From contig NC_133933.1 in NCBI RefSeq assembly GCF_031877795.1, forward strand, positions 2,192,132 to 2,256,131: a DNA stretch of 64,000 nt. The letters run 5' to 3'. Under the pieces are notes generated by a model. It was not told where the DNA came from. It saw nothing but the letters and a program-made list of their open reading frames with translations, and did not search any database. This DNA comes from Strix aluco. Its lineage: Eukaryota > Chordata > Aves > Strigiformes > Strigidae. This document shows positions 37,301 through 49,500 of the stretch, in pieces (positions within the stretch are counted from its first letter, which is position 1; the number at the start of each line of letters is the position of its first letter). A program made the position numbers and the translations under genes.

Positions 37301-37843
37301 CATCTCTAAGGCCCATTTATTTTCAGCACCAAGTCAATAGTGTGATCTTTAAGTCCTCAGCAGGCTGGAAAGTGGTGACAGAAGTCTCAGTTGATATGTA
37401 CATGACTAACAGATTCAAGGATATTCCTTTGGGACAACAAAGATAACAGTGCCCAGGGCAAAACTGTCAAGAGAAAGAGGGAAGGTTTGAATGAGCTTCA
37501 AGAAAAAAAACTCTATACTGAACTCACCAGTAACCAAGTATTCATATAGCACCATACAATCACTGCTACTTTTTTTACTGAAAAAAACCACTTTTCTTGG
37601 AACGACTGAAGGTGACATCATCACCACGGGTCTTACCACTCTTAATAAGCACATGTAAACATACAGAATGGGAGGAATTTGTCAGGGGAGAAGACAAAGA
37701 CGAAGCTATTGATTCATATAGGAAAGGTGGAATAAACAGGAGAGAAAAAGTAAACAAGAACCGTGGTACTTGGACGCTCCCCACCTTCCTATTTACAGTG
37801 CCCAGGTATCAGATGATGAAAGCATGAGCAGTAAGATACGTAC
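34308..37843. other. non-coding, no firm gene
   Basis: AT-rich sequence with short frames. It contains the 24-base direct duplication at 36048-36102 and a C8 run near 37017-37024. No other structure is recognised. Confidence 0.55.
36048..36102. repeat. 24-base perfect direct repeat, period 31
   Basis: GAAAAGGGAAGAAAACTAAC and the next four bases (CTCTT in overlap) occur at 36048-36071 and again without a mismatch at 36079-36102. The seven bases in between (TCCTCAA) make the period 31. Perfect identity suggests a recent tandem duplication. Confidence 0.9.
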
Positions 37844-37955
37844 CAAAGATGAGGATAATAGCCGTGATTAGTAATAGGATATAGAACTTCCTCAGTCTAT
37901 TGAAAAATTGAAAGCCAGCCAGAAAATACATTGAGCACACTGGTAGAGCTGTCAG
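37844..37955 (-). CDS. candidate exon encoding a membrane segment
   Basis: A minus-strand block of 112 bases follows a T14 tract and AACAG and is followed by GTACGTATC. Only one of the three frames is open. It reads LTALPVCS, then MYFLAGFQFFNRLRK, then FYILLLITAIILIF, and ends in phase 1. The first ATG is at 37931-37929 with a weak start context (T at -3). The basic RLRK before a 14-residue hydrophobic run resembles the signal-anchor of a type II membrane protein, or one helix of a larger membrane protein. Two downstream minus-strand blocks, 18501-18736 and 12440-12523, begin in the matching phase. The CpG pockets at 43.2-43.6 kb lie upstream and could hold a promoter. The gene is not recognised. 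A chance frame between good splice sites is the main alternative. Confidence 0.37.
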
Positions 37956-40900
37956 CTGTTAAAAAAAAAAAAAAGAAACACATAAGGAAAAGTTCTGTTT
38001 TGGAGACAAAGAGCAAAATTACACAACACACTTAAGGAGATCTACTGGCATGGCTGCTTTCCCTTAACCCTACTGATGCATCTTCATCCTCATTAGCATC
38101 TCCTGGCCCTTGGTCCTGCTCCCTTGTGCCAGCCCGGGGACCTCCTTAACCATATGGGAGGCCGACGCAACTCATCAGCCCAGCAGAAATGTACCATGGA
38201 GAAGAATACGGGTCTATATTTTCTGCTGGACTAGTGAGTTGTATGAGCTTACTGCATGGCTGGACAAACAGCATGGTGGGTACACAGTGCTGCAGAGAAG
38301 GGGGAGGCAGTGAGCTTAACTGTCCTGAGCTGCAACAGTGCTCCCCTTTGCCTAGAGTTAGAGACAATACCGGGACAAGGACCAGAAGAAGGGATTTGGA
38401 AGAAGTCAGCAGTGCAAAGCTCAGTGGAGGACTGCAAGGGGTAATGATACCGACTCAGGAATAATTAGCACAGAGAAGCAAGCTACAGCCCTTGGCACAG
38501 AAAGGACCACTGATATACAGACCCCTGTGGGACCAAGAAGCTGAATTTAGGGAGCTGCCAACAAAAAGCCTGCAATACATGGGACTGAACATCCAGGTGA
38601 AACACTCGTCTGAAGCACGGCCTGCAGGCACAGCAGGAGGGAAACCCATCAGGCAGCAAGCAGTCCAGAAGGAGGCTTCTCTGAAAGGGGATGGGCAAAT
38701 GCATACCCCAGCGCTGGGTGTGAAAGGCCAGTTCTGATTCAAACTTTGTTTGATGAAGGGGGAAGATTTCAAAGACATGTGTTTTAAAACAAAAAGTCAT
38801 GACTACCACCCTGAAAATAACAGTTTTGAGGTGTAAGCTAAGTCCCACTTGATAGCGAAGCACTAGAAGAAAGAGTGGCCAGATATAAGGGTGTCTTTCC
38901 TACACCGTGAATTTGTCAGGGATGCCTTGGCTTCCTTCGCCTCGTGTGCTGTGATGCAGCAAAAGCCGGGCGCTCTGTAAAATAAAAATGTTGCAGAAGC
39001 TCTAGGTGCAAATGCAGCATGTGCAAAAGCCCTTTTATTCAAACTGTGCTACTTAACGAAGTGGTTTGTGAAACCATTTTCGAGCCTTCAGCAATTTTCC
39101 CTGCTTGAAGAGATCATTTTAGCATCTTCTTCATGAGTTGTTCACAGACTTTAAGTCTCAGAGTTCACCCCATGGTGTCACCTGAAAGGGCACTGCAGGC
39201 TGTGGATCACAAGTACAGCAGAACTGGAAAGTTCATTTCACATATTGTTTCAGCCCCAGTACTTAATTCTGGGAGGAGGTGATTTTGCATCAGAATGAGA
39301 CATACTAGGTACAAACCACAGATTACTTTTCAGAGGAGTTAATCTTGCTATCCATTATCTAGAGTAATTCAAAAAGCACAAAAACCAGAACTGTTCTTGA
39401 AGAAAGAATTCATGTTCAGGTAATTACAAATAACAGACACATCTGGTTATCTTAATTGTTTGGGAATGTCTCAATTATCTAAGAATGTTTTCATAAGGAC
39501 TCAGACAGTAAAACTTTCTCACGGCAGATTGCATTCACTGATGAGGAGAAATTCAGTCGATCTAACACAGTGAAGCGTGCTTAGACCCAGAGAGCACTTT
39601 CAGTCCCATTGCCAATGGGCTTTATTTGCCTCTAAAGAACAACAGACTATGAAGTGAGAAATGGGAAAGTCCCACGTAGGCAGCAGTAGACCTCTTCCCT
39701 GCTAGCTGCAGTTTTTCCAGCACTCCTGTGAAAATGAAGGGTTTTTTGTGTACTGATGGTTCAGGCAGAAAGTGACAGCAGTGAATTTTTTAGACGTCTG
39801 CCCCAAAGAGAAGTGAGTCAAGTAAATGCCCTTGTCCTGCCGGAGGGCAGTGCAAGCATTTGGCAGCTGGTGAGCGGCACCCCTTCCCTCGCAAAAATTT
39901 GACGTGTCTCTTGCCCAAGGGGGATTCATTGCACAGGAGCTCAGAAGTTTCTGCAAAGCTTAATTCACCCGCACAGGGTGTTGGCTACTCACAGGGGACC
40001 CAGAGCCAAACCCCGGAGAGGGGGACCCTTCAAGCACCTAAGGCAGACTCCTGCCCCTGTGGTGCACATAGCCTCCCAATTTACAGTACAAAAATGATCA
40101 ATTAGCCATTGGGAATTACCTCCCCCAGCTCCTAAGTCTCCAAACTACTTGTGTGCAGAGGGGTGGCAGGGAAGGGAAAGAGGGGAGTTTTGCACTTATG
40201 CTAGGGTGCCTGTGACCCCCAGATGGAGGGTGGGTGGGTTTCTTAAACGTGTCTGTCCCATAATTCAAGCAGCTCTTCCACCAGGGCCACAGCCACCTGG
40301 CTATGAGCTTTTCTGTTAAGTGCTGAAGAACCTCTCAGCTCCCAGCTTGCTTCTGCTTGTAGCCTAACTAGCACCTTTGTGTGGAAGACATGATTGGGGT
40401 GAAATCCTGTAACTGTAGCGAATGTACCCCTGTGGTTAATCAAACCAGCAAGGAGGGGTGTTGCCAGGGCTCTACACAAATCCTAATCAATATTATTTAT
40501 CTGGCTGAACGTGCAAGCTGGCCGCATCCCCTCCACCTAATGCCCACTCCCATCCCCTCCACCCTGTGAGTATCAGCAGGAGGGAACCTGATGTATGCTG
40601 GTAATTATCTGCTGCTGAAAAGAAGTGCTATTTCTCTTATTTTTGTAATGCAGATCAATGCACATGTCACTACTGAAAAGCTATGTCATTTAGGATGGAG
40701 CATTAACTGCTAGGAATGGATTTTGAAGCTCCCCACTTGTGGGTGGAATATTTTATGGAGGAGTTGAGACTTTCGAATACTGAGTTTCATTTATCCCACT
40801 GCCTCTTTAAGAGTAGTCAGTGGAGGAGAGGGTGTTTGAGAAAGTGACAGTTTGTCATCTCCTTCCCTAGCGAGCTGGAGCTGGGGACCAAGTGGTAATA

Positions 40901-42828
40901 GGAAAAGAAGCAAACTGGTACGGGTAGGTTAGTGGGGGACGCAGCAGGCTTCGCCTGAGGAAAGCAACAGCCCTGCAGTGGGCTGCAAGAAAGCAAACTC
41001 CAGAAGACAGAGGGCAATTCATGGGGGAGAGAAGGAAGCCTGTGAGCAGAAACACAGCAAGGCACCAAGGGAAAGAAAAGAAGGAAAGCTGGAAAAAGGG
41101 CAAAAGCTGGATGTTTCACTAAGAGGGGTGCAAATGTGGAAATCAACACACACGCATACCACTGCATGCATACACCCACCCCCCCTCCTGCCAAAATTGC
41201 TGCCTAGGAGCTGTGCTAACACAGATTATCCAAAAAGGAGCAGTCTAATTTGCAGTGAGGGGGAAGAGTTTTCCAAGTTTCTATTCTGCACAGGCATGAA
41301 ATGGAAACTTCTCCAGATACTTGCTAAGAAAGAGAGAGCAAACTCTCCTAGTGGTCATAAAGCTCGGGTAAAGAGGAACACAAAACAGTCACAAGTGGGG
41401 TTTACTACGTGTACCAAGAAAAACCTAAAAATCTGTAAACTGACCATTTTCCTTTTTACCGTCATGCAAATGATGAACTCCACTCTTCCAGCTGCAAATT
41501 TTTATTAGCCCTCCTTTACAACCTCCAGGATAACCTGCTCACCATCAGACTAGAAAGCCATACGGCCTCCCTCAAGTAAAGATTTTGGCAAAGTAATTGC
41601 TGCTACTGTACTGCTATTCTGCACCCCAAATAATTAATTATTGCTTTGGCAAATGTGCACGTACCCCCCTCCACTGCAGACTTTGCTCATACACGCAGAT
41701 ACACGCAGCCCACATTTAGAATGTTGACTAAAGTGGCTAAACCTGAGACACGCCAAGCATTAATAAACTGTGACCCATACCTTTATGTACTTGCTATTTG
41801 CCATTGTTAAAACAGGCATTTGCCTTACTTTACAGCTATGATTTCTAGAGCATATGTTCACTATGTACGGCTCTTCTTGGAAAGTTCTGTTACTCTTTGG
41901 AATTGCTCAAAAATTTCAATATTCTTTTGAGTACTTGATATTTACAGTCTGATATTTAAAGTGTGCAATTTGTTATCTAAATTGCATAGCACACATTCAG
42001 TTTCTCGACTGAATGACCTAACTTTTATAAACCTTTCCAGCTTCCACAGGAAAAGGTTTTGTTTAGACACGAAACACCTTTCCATGATTAGACAAATATC
42101 AGCTATCTCTGAAAACCACTGCAAGAAGGGTTATGAGCAAAGAGAAATAGAAATTATACTTATAACTCCACAGACATGCAAATAGTTATTCCTTCATTCA
42201 CCTACACCCCATACATAGAGCCCAGATTGTTTTTCTTTTTTACTGATGTTGATTTTTTTTTTCATACTTAGTCAGAAGAGAAGACACATGGCTAGTTTGA
42301 AAGCTGATCAGATCCCTCGTTCATTTGAAAAGCTTATTTCTAAATAGTACTTGCAAATATGTGATGAGCATAAATTTGGAAACTGCTGAAAAACTAGTTT
42401 TATGTGTCATAACACAGGGTGTTGGGTTTTTGATGTGGTACTGAAGTATGACGAAAAGCCAAAGTCCTACCAAAAATCCACTCAGTGGTGACCGAACAAA
42501 GGAGGATTGGAGAAGTGGCACTATTTCTGGACACATTCCATGTCCCTTTTCACTAGAGCAGACAAGTACATATGACCTCTTTGCAATGATTCAGGGTTTC
42601 AAAGCTGTCTCCTTAAGCCTCTTGATCACCACTTGTCCCTCCCCATTGACAAGCTGAGCACTTACAAGTTTTGAAGCCTCCTTGGCTTACTTTAAATTTT
42701 CCTTTCCACATCTTATGCCAGCAGTTACCCAGAGGGAAAAAAAAAAACCCACAACACACCATATCCATCCTTCAAAAAGTCTAACTTTCACTCTGCTAGT
42801 TCTAATCCATTATCTAGGCCCACTAATG
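37956..42828. other. non-coding, no firm gene
   Basis: Mixed AT- and purine-rich sequence. A purine-rich plus-strand stretch at about 40978-41130 keeps a 176-codon frame open by composition. A near-exact repeat of CATCCCCTCCACC occurs at 40525 and 40551. No repeat family or exon is recognised. Confidence 0.5.
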
Positions 42829-42898
42829 TGTACTACATCATCAGAGGAGCAATGCTCTGATGATGTAGTACAGCCCATGTACATGTACATCATCAGAG
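42829..42898. repeat. perfect 18-base inverted repeat with a third arm copy
   Basis: TGTACTACATCATCAGAG at 42829-42846 is exactly reverse-complementary to CTCTGATGATGTAGTACA at 42855-42872, with the 8-base loop GAGCAATG between. A third copy, TGTACATCATCAGAG at 42884-42898, equals the first arm minus three bases and can pair with the second arm instead. It fits neither a transposon terminus nor a microsatellite. A cruciform, a short hairpin RNA or a replication template-switch footprint could explain it. Confidence 0.95.
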
Positions 42899-43194
42899 TT
42901 ATATCCTTCTGATCTGCCTGTGGGTTTAATAAGCATTCCAGATGGCTTGCTATGCCTGAAGCAAGAATGGATAATCACACAGCTCTACCCTCAAAACAAT
43001 AATAAAATAAGGACACAGTAGCATAGGGGCTCATGCCTGCCAAAAACATTCAATAGACTGTATAATACAATAGTCCGATGTGATTGGTGAGGCACATTTA
43101 TACCCTAGCTATTTACAGGTGAAAGGGACCTGGTTTTAAATAAAACAGAGGTTACAAATATGTAGTGTTATTGTCATTATATATTGCAGTGCAG

Positions 43195-43260
43195 CTGCAG
43201 CGCCGGAGCCAGGCAGAGCGCCGGGCTGCGGCTGCCCCACTGGCGGGCCCACAGCTGTAC
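43195..43260. promoter_or_regulatory. GC-rich pocket, proximal
   Basis: GC-rich with several CpG (CAGCGCCGGAGCC, GAGCGCCGGGCTGCGG). About 250 bases from a second, denser pocket. On the minus strand TATATAA follows it at about 43184-43178. It may be part of one promoter region with 43488-43570, but no transcription start can be placed. Confidence 0.3.
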
Positions 43261-43487
43261 CCTCATATCTCACGTATGCAAAGACACGGCTTGGGATTGG
43301 CAGGAGGAGGACGGCCTGATCTGAATAACAGCACAGCGGCATTTCTCCAGAGCCGTACAGTACGTGCATATCTAATCTGTTATCTATTGGAGTTGCAGGG
43401 TATCCATCAGCCCAGCTTCCAGCCATCAAGTACACTAGCAATAAGTGTCACGAAGCCTTTCCTACCCAAGTAAAATTATTCCTCGGT

Positions 43488-43570
43488 GGCGTTGCTGACG
43501 GCGAACGACCTGAGCGGCGCACGCCCGGCTGCCGATGTGGCCGGCGCTGCGCCAGCCAGCGCTGTGACGG
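43488..43570. promoter_or_regulatory. CpG-dense pocket
   Basis: About fifteen CpG within roughly 85 bases, around GAGCGGCGCACGCCCGGCTG at about 43513-43532. The surroundings are AT-rich and CpG-poor. It lies about 5.6 kb upstream of the candidate minus-strand exon 37844-37955, a plausible distance for a first exon or promoter. No start codon with downstream splice donor was convincing. Confidence 0.38.
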
Positions 43571-46500
43571 CAGAGTTGCTCCAGAAATGGCATTTTCCAT
43601 TCAGAGATTATCACCCCTTTCCTTCCACGTTGCTGTGCCAGAAGCAGGCACGGCATCGAGTGCTATCCGTTAGGTCCCAACGATACGCAGAATAAGTATC
43701 TTTGTGCTATTTAAATACCTATAACTTGAAAGTGTGTGCGGTGGGGTGTTGGTTTGGGGGCGAGAAGAAAAAAAGTGTGCACAGAGAAAAAATAAAGAAG
43801 TTGAGAGACGGAGGCTCCATTCTCTTATTCCTTCGAAGGAGGAAGAACTGGAAGGAGAAGGAAGAAGCAAAGAAGCACTTTGATTCAGTCCCCAGGGGCG
43901 CCCTCTCTGTCAACAGGATACGTGGGACAAGACACAGGCACAGTGGCATGCACCCCCCTGCCCCAAGATGGGGGCAAACCCTCAGAGCTGCTGGGAGATG
44001 AGTTCAGGGGTACCTTGAAATCAAGAGAAACTTTGACATGAACTTCAGCAGGGACAGCATTTCCATCTAGGGTTGCAGAGAAAGACCAGATAACCAGGTA
44101 GGCACAAGTATATCTGTCTCCATAGGTAAATTATCCCAACTCTCAACAGATTTAACTCGGAGAAGAGTGCCTCGTTGACACCAACCATTTAGTGTGCTGA
44201 TGGACATTTTTTTCCCTGGCCAAACAAGTGGATTCTACTTTAGTTTTAACATTAAACACTATTAAATGAAATGAATACAGCATGTTTCCATCGTACATGT
44301 TGCTGAAGCTGCTGTGACAGCTAAGAAGCTGCTAGGCATGATGTGTCAAGAAAATGTACCAGAAGAAAAGTACATGGAGCTACTGTCAAAAATACAAGCA
44401 GGATTGCAAACAGCATATTGGCTTCATATGCTGTTGAAATTATTTTTTAATTGCATCTGTATACCCAGGCAGATCTTTGAGGGTTAACTGCACACAATGT
44501 AATGAATTCAATAATGATGAGTTAAAAAAGGTCTAATTAGCAAGTAACCACTTTATTATGAAAGGAAATGGTAATGAATTTAATAGCTCAAAATCATTAA
44601 CAATATTTAGTTTGCTGGTACTTGTTCTCTATTATCCTCATTAATATGAACATTTAATATGTTTTAAAATGGATTTGTAATACTTTCTGTACCATGAGGT
44701 TACACTGACAAAAAGAGTGTAATTATTCTGTTAATTGTATTCTCTGTCTGTTTGTGCTCCAAATAGCAGCATATTTAGGTGTTAATAAAAAAAATAAAAG
44801 TAATTAAGAGAGGGAAGTTTAAAAATGTAATTAAACAAAAACTCTTAAATTACAGGCTGAACCACTCTGAGAAAAAAGTTTTGGAAGTGAGCTCTCTGGA
44901 AAACAAGTTTCTCCTACTGACATCTTTCCTCACAATAAGAAAAAGAAAAGGAAGAAAAGGAAATAGAAGCATTACTATTCTTTATCAACAACGAATACTG
45001 AAGCAATCATTTCCTGAGTTGGAAACAAGGCTCAGGACGGTATCTTCTGGGAGATGTGCTTGTGAGCAGAGTGTCTGGCAAGTGAAGGTGCTCTCTGACA
45101 CTGCTCCACACAATCCCCGTGTGAGATCCTGTGGGAGCCCAGTGTACTGGTTGTCCATAAGACACCCAAGAAACATAATTTCTTCTCACAGAATATGATG
45201 TCAATCCCCACTGATCCCCTAACCTTCTCCACATCTCCTGTCCCTCTTCACATTGTAAACATTTTCTTGCGTTGCCCCAAACCTGCTCTTGCTGCTGGCA
45301 ACATCTCCATGGAGGCATTGAATCTGCTTCTGGCTCTCTCACCCCAGAAGCTCCAGTCCCCTTTCCATCCAAGATCCTTCCCAATAAAAACCAAAATGAA
45401 AATCCAGACCTCAGTCTGCTCTGCTACACCTTCCTTATGCCTGTCACACCCACAGTGGCCACAGTGCTGAGGAGCACGGTGGTCCCAGAGGCACAGATCA
45501 ACAGCAGGTGGTCACTCTATGGCAAGCAGCTCTTGGTCAGTGCCAACCTTACAGACCTGCCACCTCCAGTGGGAGAGAGGCAGGCTGGACACCCCCGGGT
45601 GGAGAGCAGGCTCAGCTGGTGCTGGGCTCAGGTACAACAAAAAGGTTCACAAAGCGTAAGTGGGAAGGGCAGGGAAGAGCAGCCAGACATTCATGGCTCC
45701 AAGAAAATACTTGGCAGTACTACGGGCTCCTGTGCCTGTGCTGACTTTCCTTCTCCCTCTGGTACATGCTGCCAGAGACAGTCACACAAGAATCTATGGC
45801 ACAGCCAGGCACAGCACGGCATGAAAAGGCAAGGCAAGGCAGCATTTGCCTTATGTGGTGCAGCCCTTTCGCTCAGCCATAAAAAAGAAACTCCTGCGCC
45901 TGGTTTCATCTGCTAGACCTGTCTCTAGTGAGCTGTATTCCTGTTTATAAAGCCTGCGTTAGCCAAAGCAAATCCTGACAAATTTGCTTTTGTGCTATAT
46001 TGGATGTGGGTTTCTCCTTAATCCACGTGGAATTATTGCATTGCCATTACCCTTTTCTTTATCCACCTCTTCCCTACCGCGTCAGTTTTTAGTGGCTGAT
46101 TATTACCAATCAGGACCCTCTTCAAAATCCTTCCCATAAAATGAAATCAGCGCTCAACCTTCCTTAATACCAGAAACTTTCAGAGCTGTTTGCTTTGTTT
46201 ACAGCACCACCTCCTCATTGGAAACAGCTGCTCCCATGACTTATCCACGCACTGGTGGGCAGAGCACCAGGAGGGATGTGAGGGCAGCATCCTGGCACGG
46301 GTGCCCCAGAAGCGGGTGATCCACCACCTCCCTGGGGCACGGTGGGGCTCCCCACACAGCTCGTCACAGCACCAGCACCTTCCCATCCCTGGCAATTGAC
46401 TTAACAGGCTAATTTAAGAAATGGTGCTGAGGATAATGTCAGTGATCACTGGAGATTTCAGCATTATTCATCTGAAATATTCCAGACCGTTCAATTTCTT

Positions 46501-49500
46501 TGTTTAATTTTGCACAGCTTGTGGCACTTGGTGGAGGTGGGAGAAAAGTCCATGGACTCACAGGCACACGGTTACCCGCGTTCGTGGCAGATCAGCTGAC
46601 TACAGAAACACGTAGTTGGGCGTGTGTCTGTGTCACTATTCATGCTCCAGGACAGGGGTCCTGACCAAGAACCCCTATCCAGTCCACATGGGCAGCCAGC
46701 CCACGATAGACCATTCTGTGTTTAATTTTTTTCTAAGAAAAGGAACTAAAAAAAAAATGGTCGAAATTAAAGTGAAGCATCTCATTTGCCCACAAATGAC
46801 ATATTTCAACTTTCCATTTTATAGAAAAAAGTTGTGAAGGATTCTTTTTTTTTTAAACTTATTACAATTTCCAATTTTTTTTTTTGAATTGCCAGTGAAG
46901 AGAAAAATATGTGATTTGCAGAGCTCTAAAAATAACGAGTTAAAATAGTTTCTGCCTCTCAAAGGAGGCCTCTTAGTCCTATAATTTCTGCAGATTTTGC
47001 CTTTCAGGATGGGTATTTTAAAGAATGATATAATGTCATTTCTATAAGTATCGTCTCATAATCTGCTGCCACTGTTGGAAATATAAGTTTAGAGACAGCT
47101 TGAGCAGAAGAAATACTAGCTCACCCAGCTATATTAAAAAAAATAAAATAAAATATTTTAAGAGAAGGAACAGGATGTATATTCCAAAGGTGAGCAAACA
47201 GTGCCAAACATTTTTGAGAATATTTTTTTTTATTTCTATCTTTGGCTGCATTTGCAACCCTTTTGTGTTCGTCTACTGAAAACAATTAGGCAACGAATAT
47301 TACGGGGATGGTTACTCCTAGAAAAAAAATTTCAGAAATAACACTCACATTTGGGCTGGAAGAGTGCGTACAGCATTTCATTCCAGAAATAGAAAATGTC
47401 AAGTGTCCAGTTGGAACAAAGCAGTATTGCTCAAATTGCAGATATTTACCTTCAGACAGCTAAGCTAAAAACAAAACCCCCCAAAAAGCTATTAAAAATT
47501 CAAGTTACTCAAGTGAAAAAGAATAATAACCTATGTACAGAATAATCTATTTTCTGTCTAATCCATGCGATGTATCACATTTTTAATTTTTAACTTAATC
47601 TGATCGTCGTTGCTCAGAGGGGACCTCTCTGGCCCCCATGCCCAGGACTCACCCCGGGTGTGGGGATGAAGCAGGAGGGGTCTAAGGGGAAGACAGGGAG
47701 CGGGGCCCTGCTGCCGGAGGAGACCTCTCTGCAGTGCTCGGGAGGGAAACCGCTGCTTCCTGCTGCATGGCCAGCAGAGCAGACCTGCTCCTTCAGATTA
47801 GCTGCTGTTTATCAAACAGCATCCGGGGCCCAAGACAGCAGCCGAGAGAGTGGAAAACATTTGTGGGTTGCAAGGAAAGAGGAAGGAGGCAAATACCAGA
47901 TGGAGGGGAAAAGGGGGCTAAAAAAATGTTATTCTGTTGTGAAATGGAAGAAAAAGGATGGGAAGAAAATGGGGTGAAAAACAACATTACATTTCAGGTA
48001 CTATTTGCAACGTTTCAGACTTGGCCACATGCACCCTGGCTGTGCATTCCCATGACCCAAGGCTGAATCTGTGCAAGAGAGCAGTGGGATTAGTATTTTG
48101 GTTTGTACTATCACCAGGCTTACCCTGAACGGAAAATCTTTCAGACTTCAAGAGCAGGCACCATGTAACAGACCAGTCATCTAGAGTCATTTGGGAGCAC
48201 AAGCACGTTGCACAATAACCACGTTATCCCTGCTTTTGTAATTCAACCCTGCAATAAATAGAAAGCTTGCCCCTAAATTGTGAGAATTTCAGGGAAAAGC
48301 CTAAAGATTTTGCTTTGGACAGCTGCACTGCCCTTCCTGGTCTCCTTCTCGTGCTCATCACGAGAGAGCTGATCATGCGAGAAAGATTCAAGGATTACTG
48401 AACGAAACTGAGCTAGCCCTTGGACCTTAAGTTCACTTGGAAAATGGAAATTTTCTTCTTGGTAATAGTGAAAACAGATGCAACTACAGCCAGAATGTCT
48501 CCCCCTTTCCATAGAGGAAAAATGGCAGTGAAAGCCAAAAAAAAAAAAAGTTTCTGTTGGTGCCGGCAAGCCTCTGTTCTCTTCTGCAAAACAAACAAGA
48601 AAGGACATAATATTTCTTCTCAGTGTTCAGATTTTATTGACTAAGCTATAGGTATATGTTATGCTCAACCTTTGCCTTGCAAGTGCCCAATGAAATGTGT
48701 GGTTTGTACAACGAGAACAGAGTTTCTCCCTGACAGGCAGTGCTGGCTTCCAGAGATGGCTGATAGCCTGCTTGCTTCATAAGAGCTGTTACTCTTTAAT
48801 CCTTGCAATTGCTTTCCTTATCCTACCCAAAAGAAGAATCACGTCGAGAGATGAATCTTTCCCCACGGAGACATAAGACTATCTCCTCATGAAACCATAT
48901 GAAAACTCTTATTGCAGAATGGGTGACCCTAACAAAAACTCTGTGCTTTGGGACCAGCAGTGAAGAATTTGTCATTTACAATAGTTTTCCTAATGGAGGG
49001 CTCATTCTTTTAGGTCTATTCCTTAGACAAGAGCTAATCAGAAAACAAACATCTCCTCCCCAGCTTGGGATGCCTCTCAAGCATGAAGATCCTGACAGCT
49101 TTCCAGAAGAGGAGGTGCCCCAAATGGCTTCTCTTCAGGGATACCTGAGCATGTTCATCCTTTAAAGAGGGACACAGTTCCCAGCCCGGACGGTCCCAAC
49201 ACTCAGATGACATAAGACAGGTTGTTTTAGTACAGCCAAGTCTCTCTATATGTATTTCCAAGCAAATAGTCATTGTTGTAGATAAAGATGGGAGAACCTT
49301 AGTCTCCACATCATCAGTAGACTTGTCTTCAGCCCCTATATAAGGCCTAAATAGTATGCTCATTTTCTGGCTCACAAACTTGGGTTAGTCACTGATCTCT
49401 GGCTGTGTGTAGAAAAACCTAGGATTTTCTGGCTCCTACTCTAGCTTTCACTAAAGCAGATTTCCCACTATAAATTCAAGTGATCCATCATCTGAATTCT

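Noticed and set aside
40978..41508. 176-codon lysine-rich plus-strand frame
   Set aside because: Purine-rich composition excludes stops with T at the first position; no domain.
45272..45916. Longest open frame in the window, 214 codons on the plus strand
   Set aside because: No recognisable domain, poor start context, no splice or promoter context, and overlapping frames of similar quality on both strands. The composition is mildly GC-rich, which lengthens chance frames.
48273..48608. 111-codon minus-strand frame with a partly protein-like end
   Set aside because: A second frame over the same bases is equally open, and no splice signals or homology support either.
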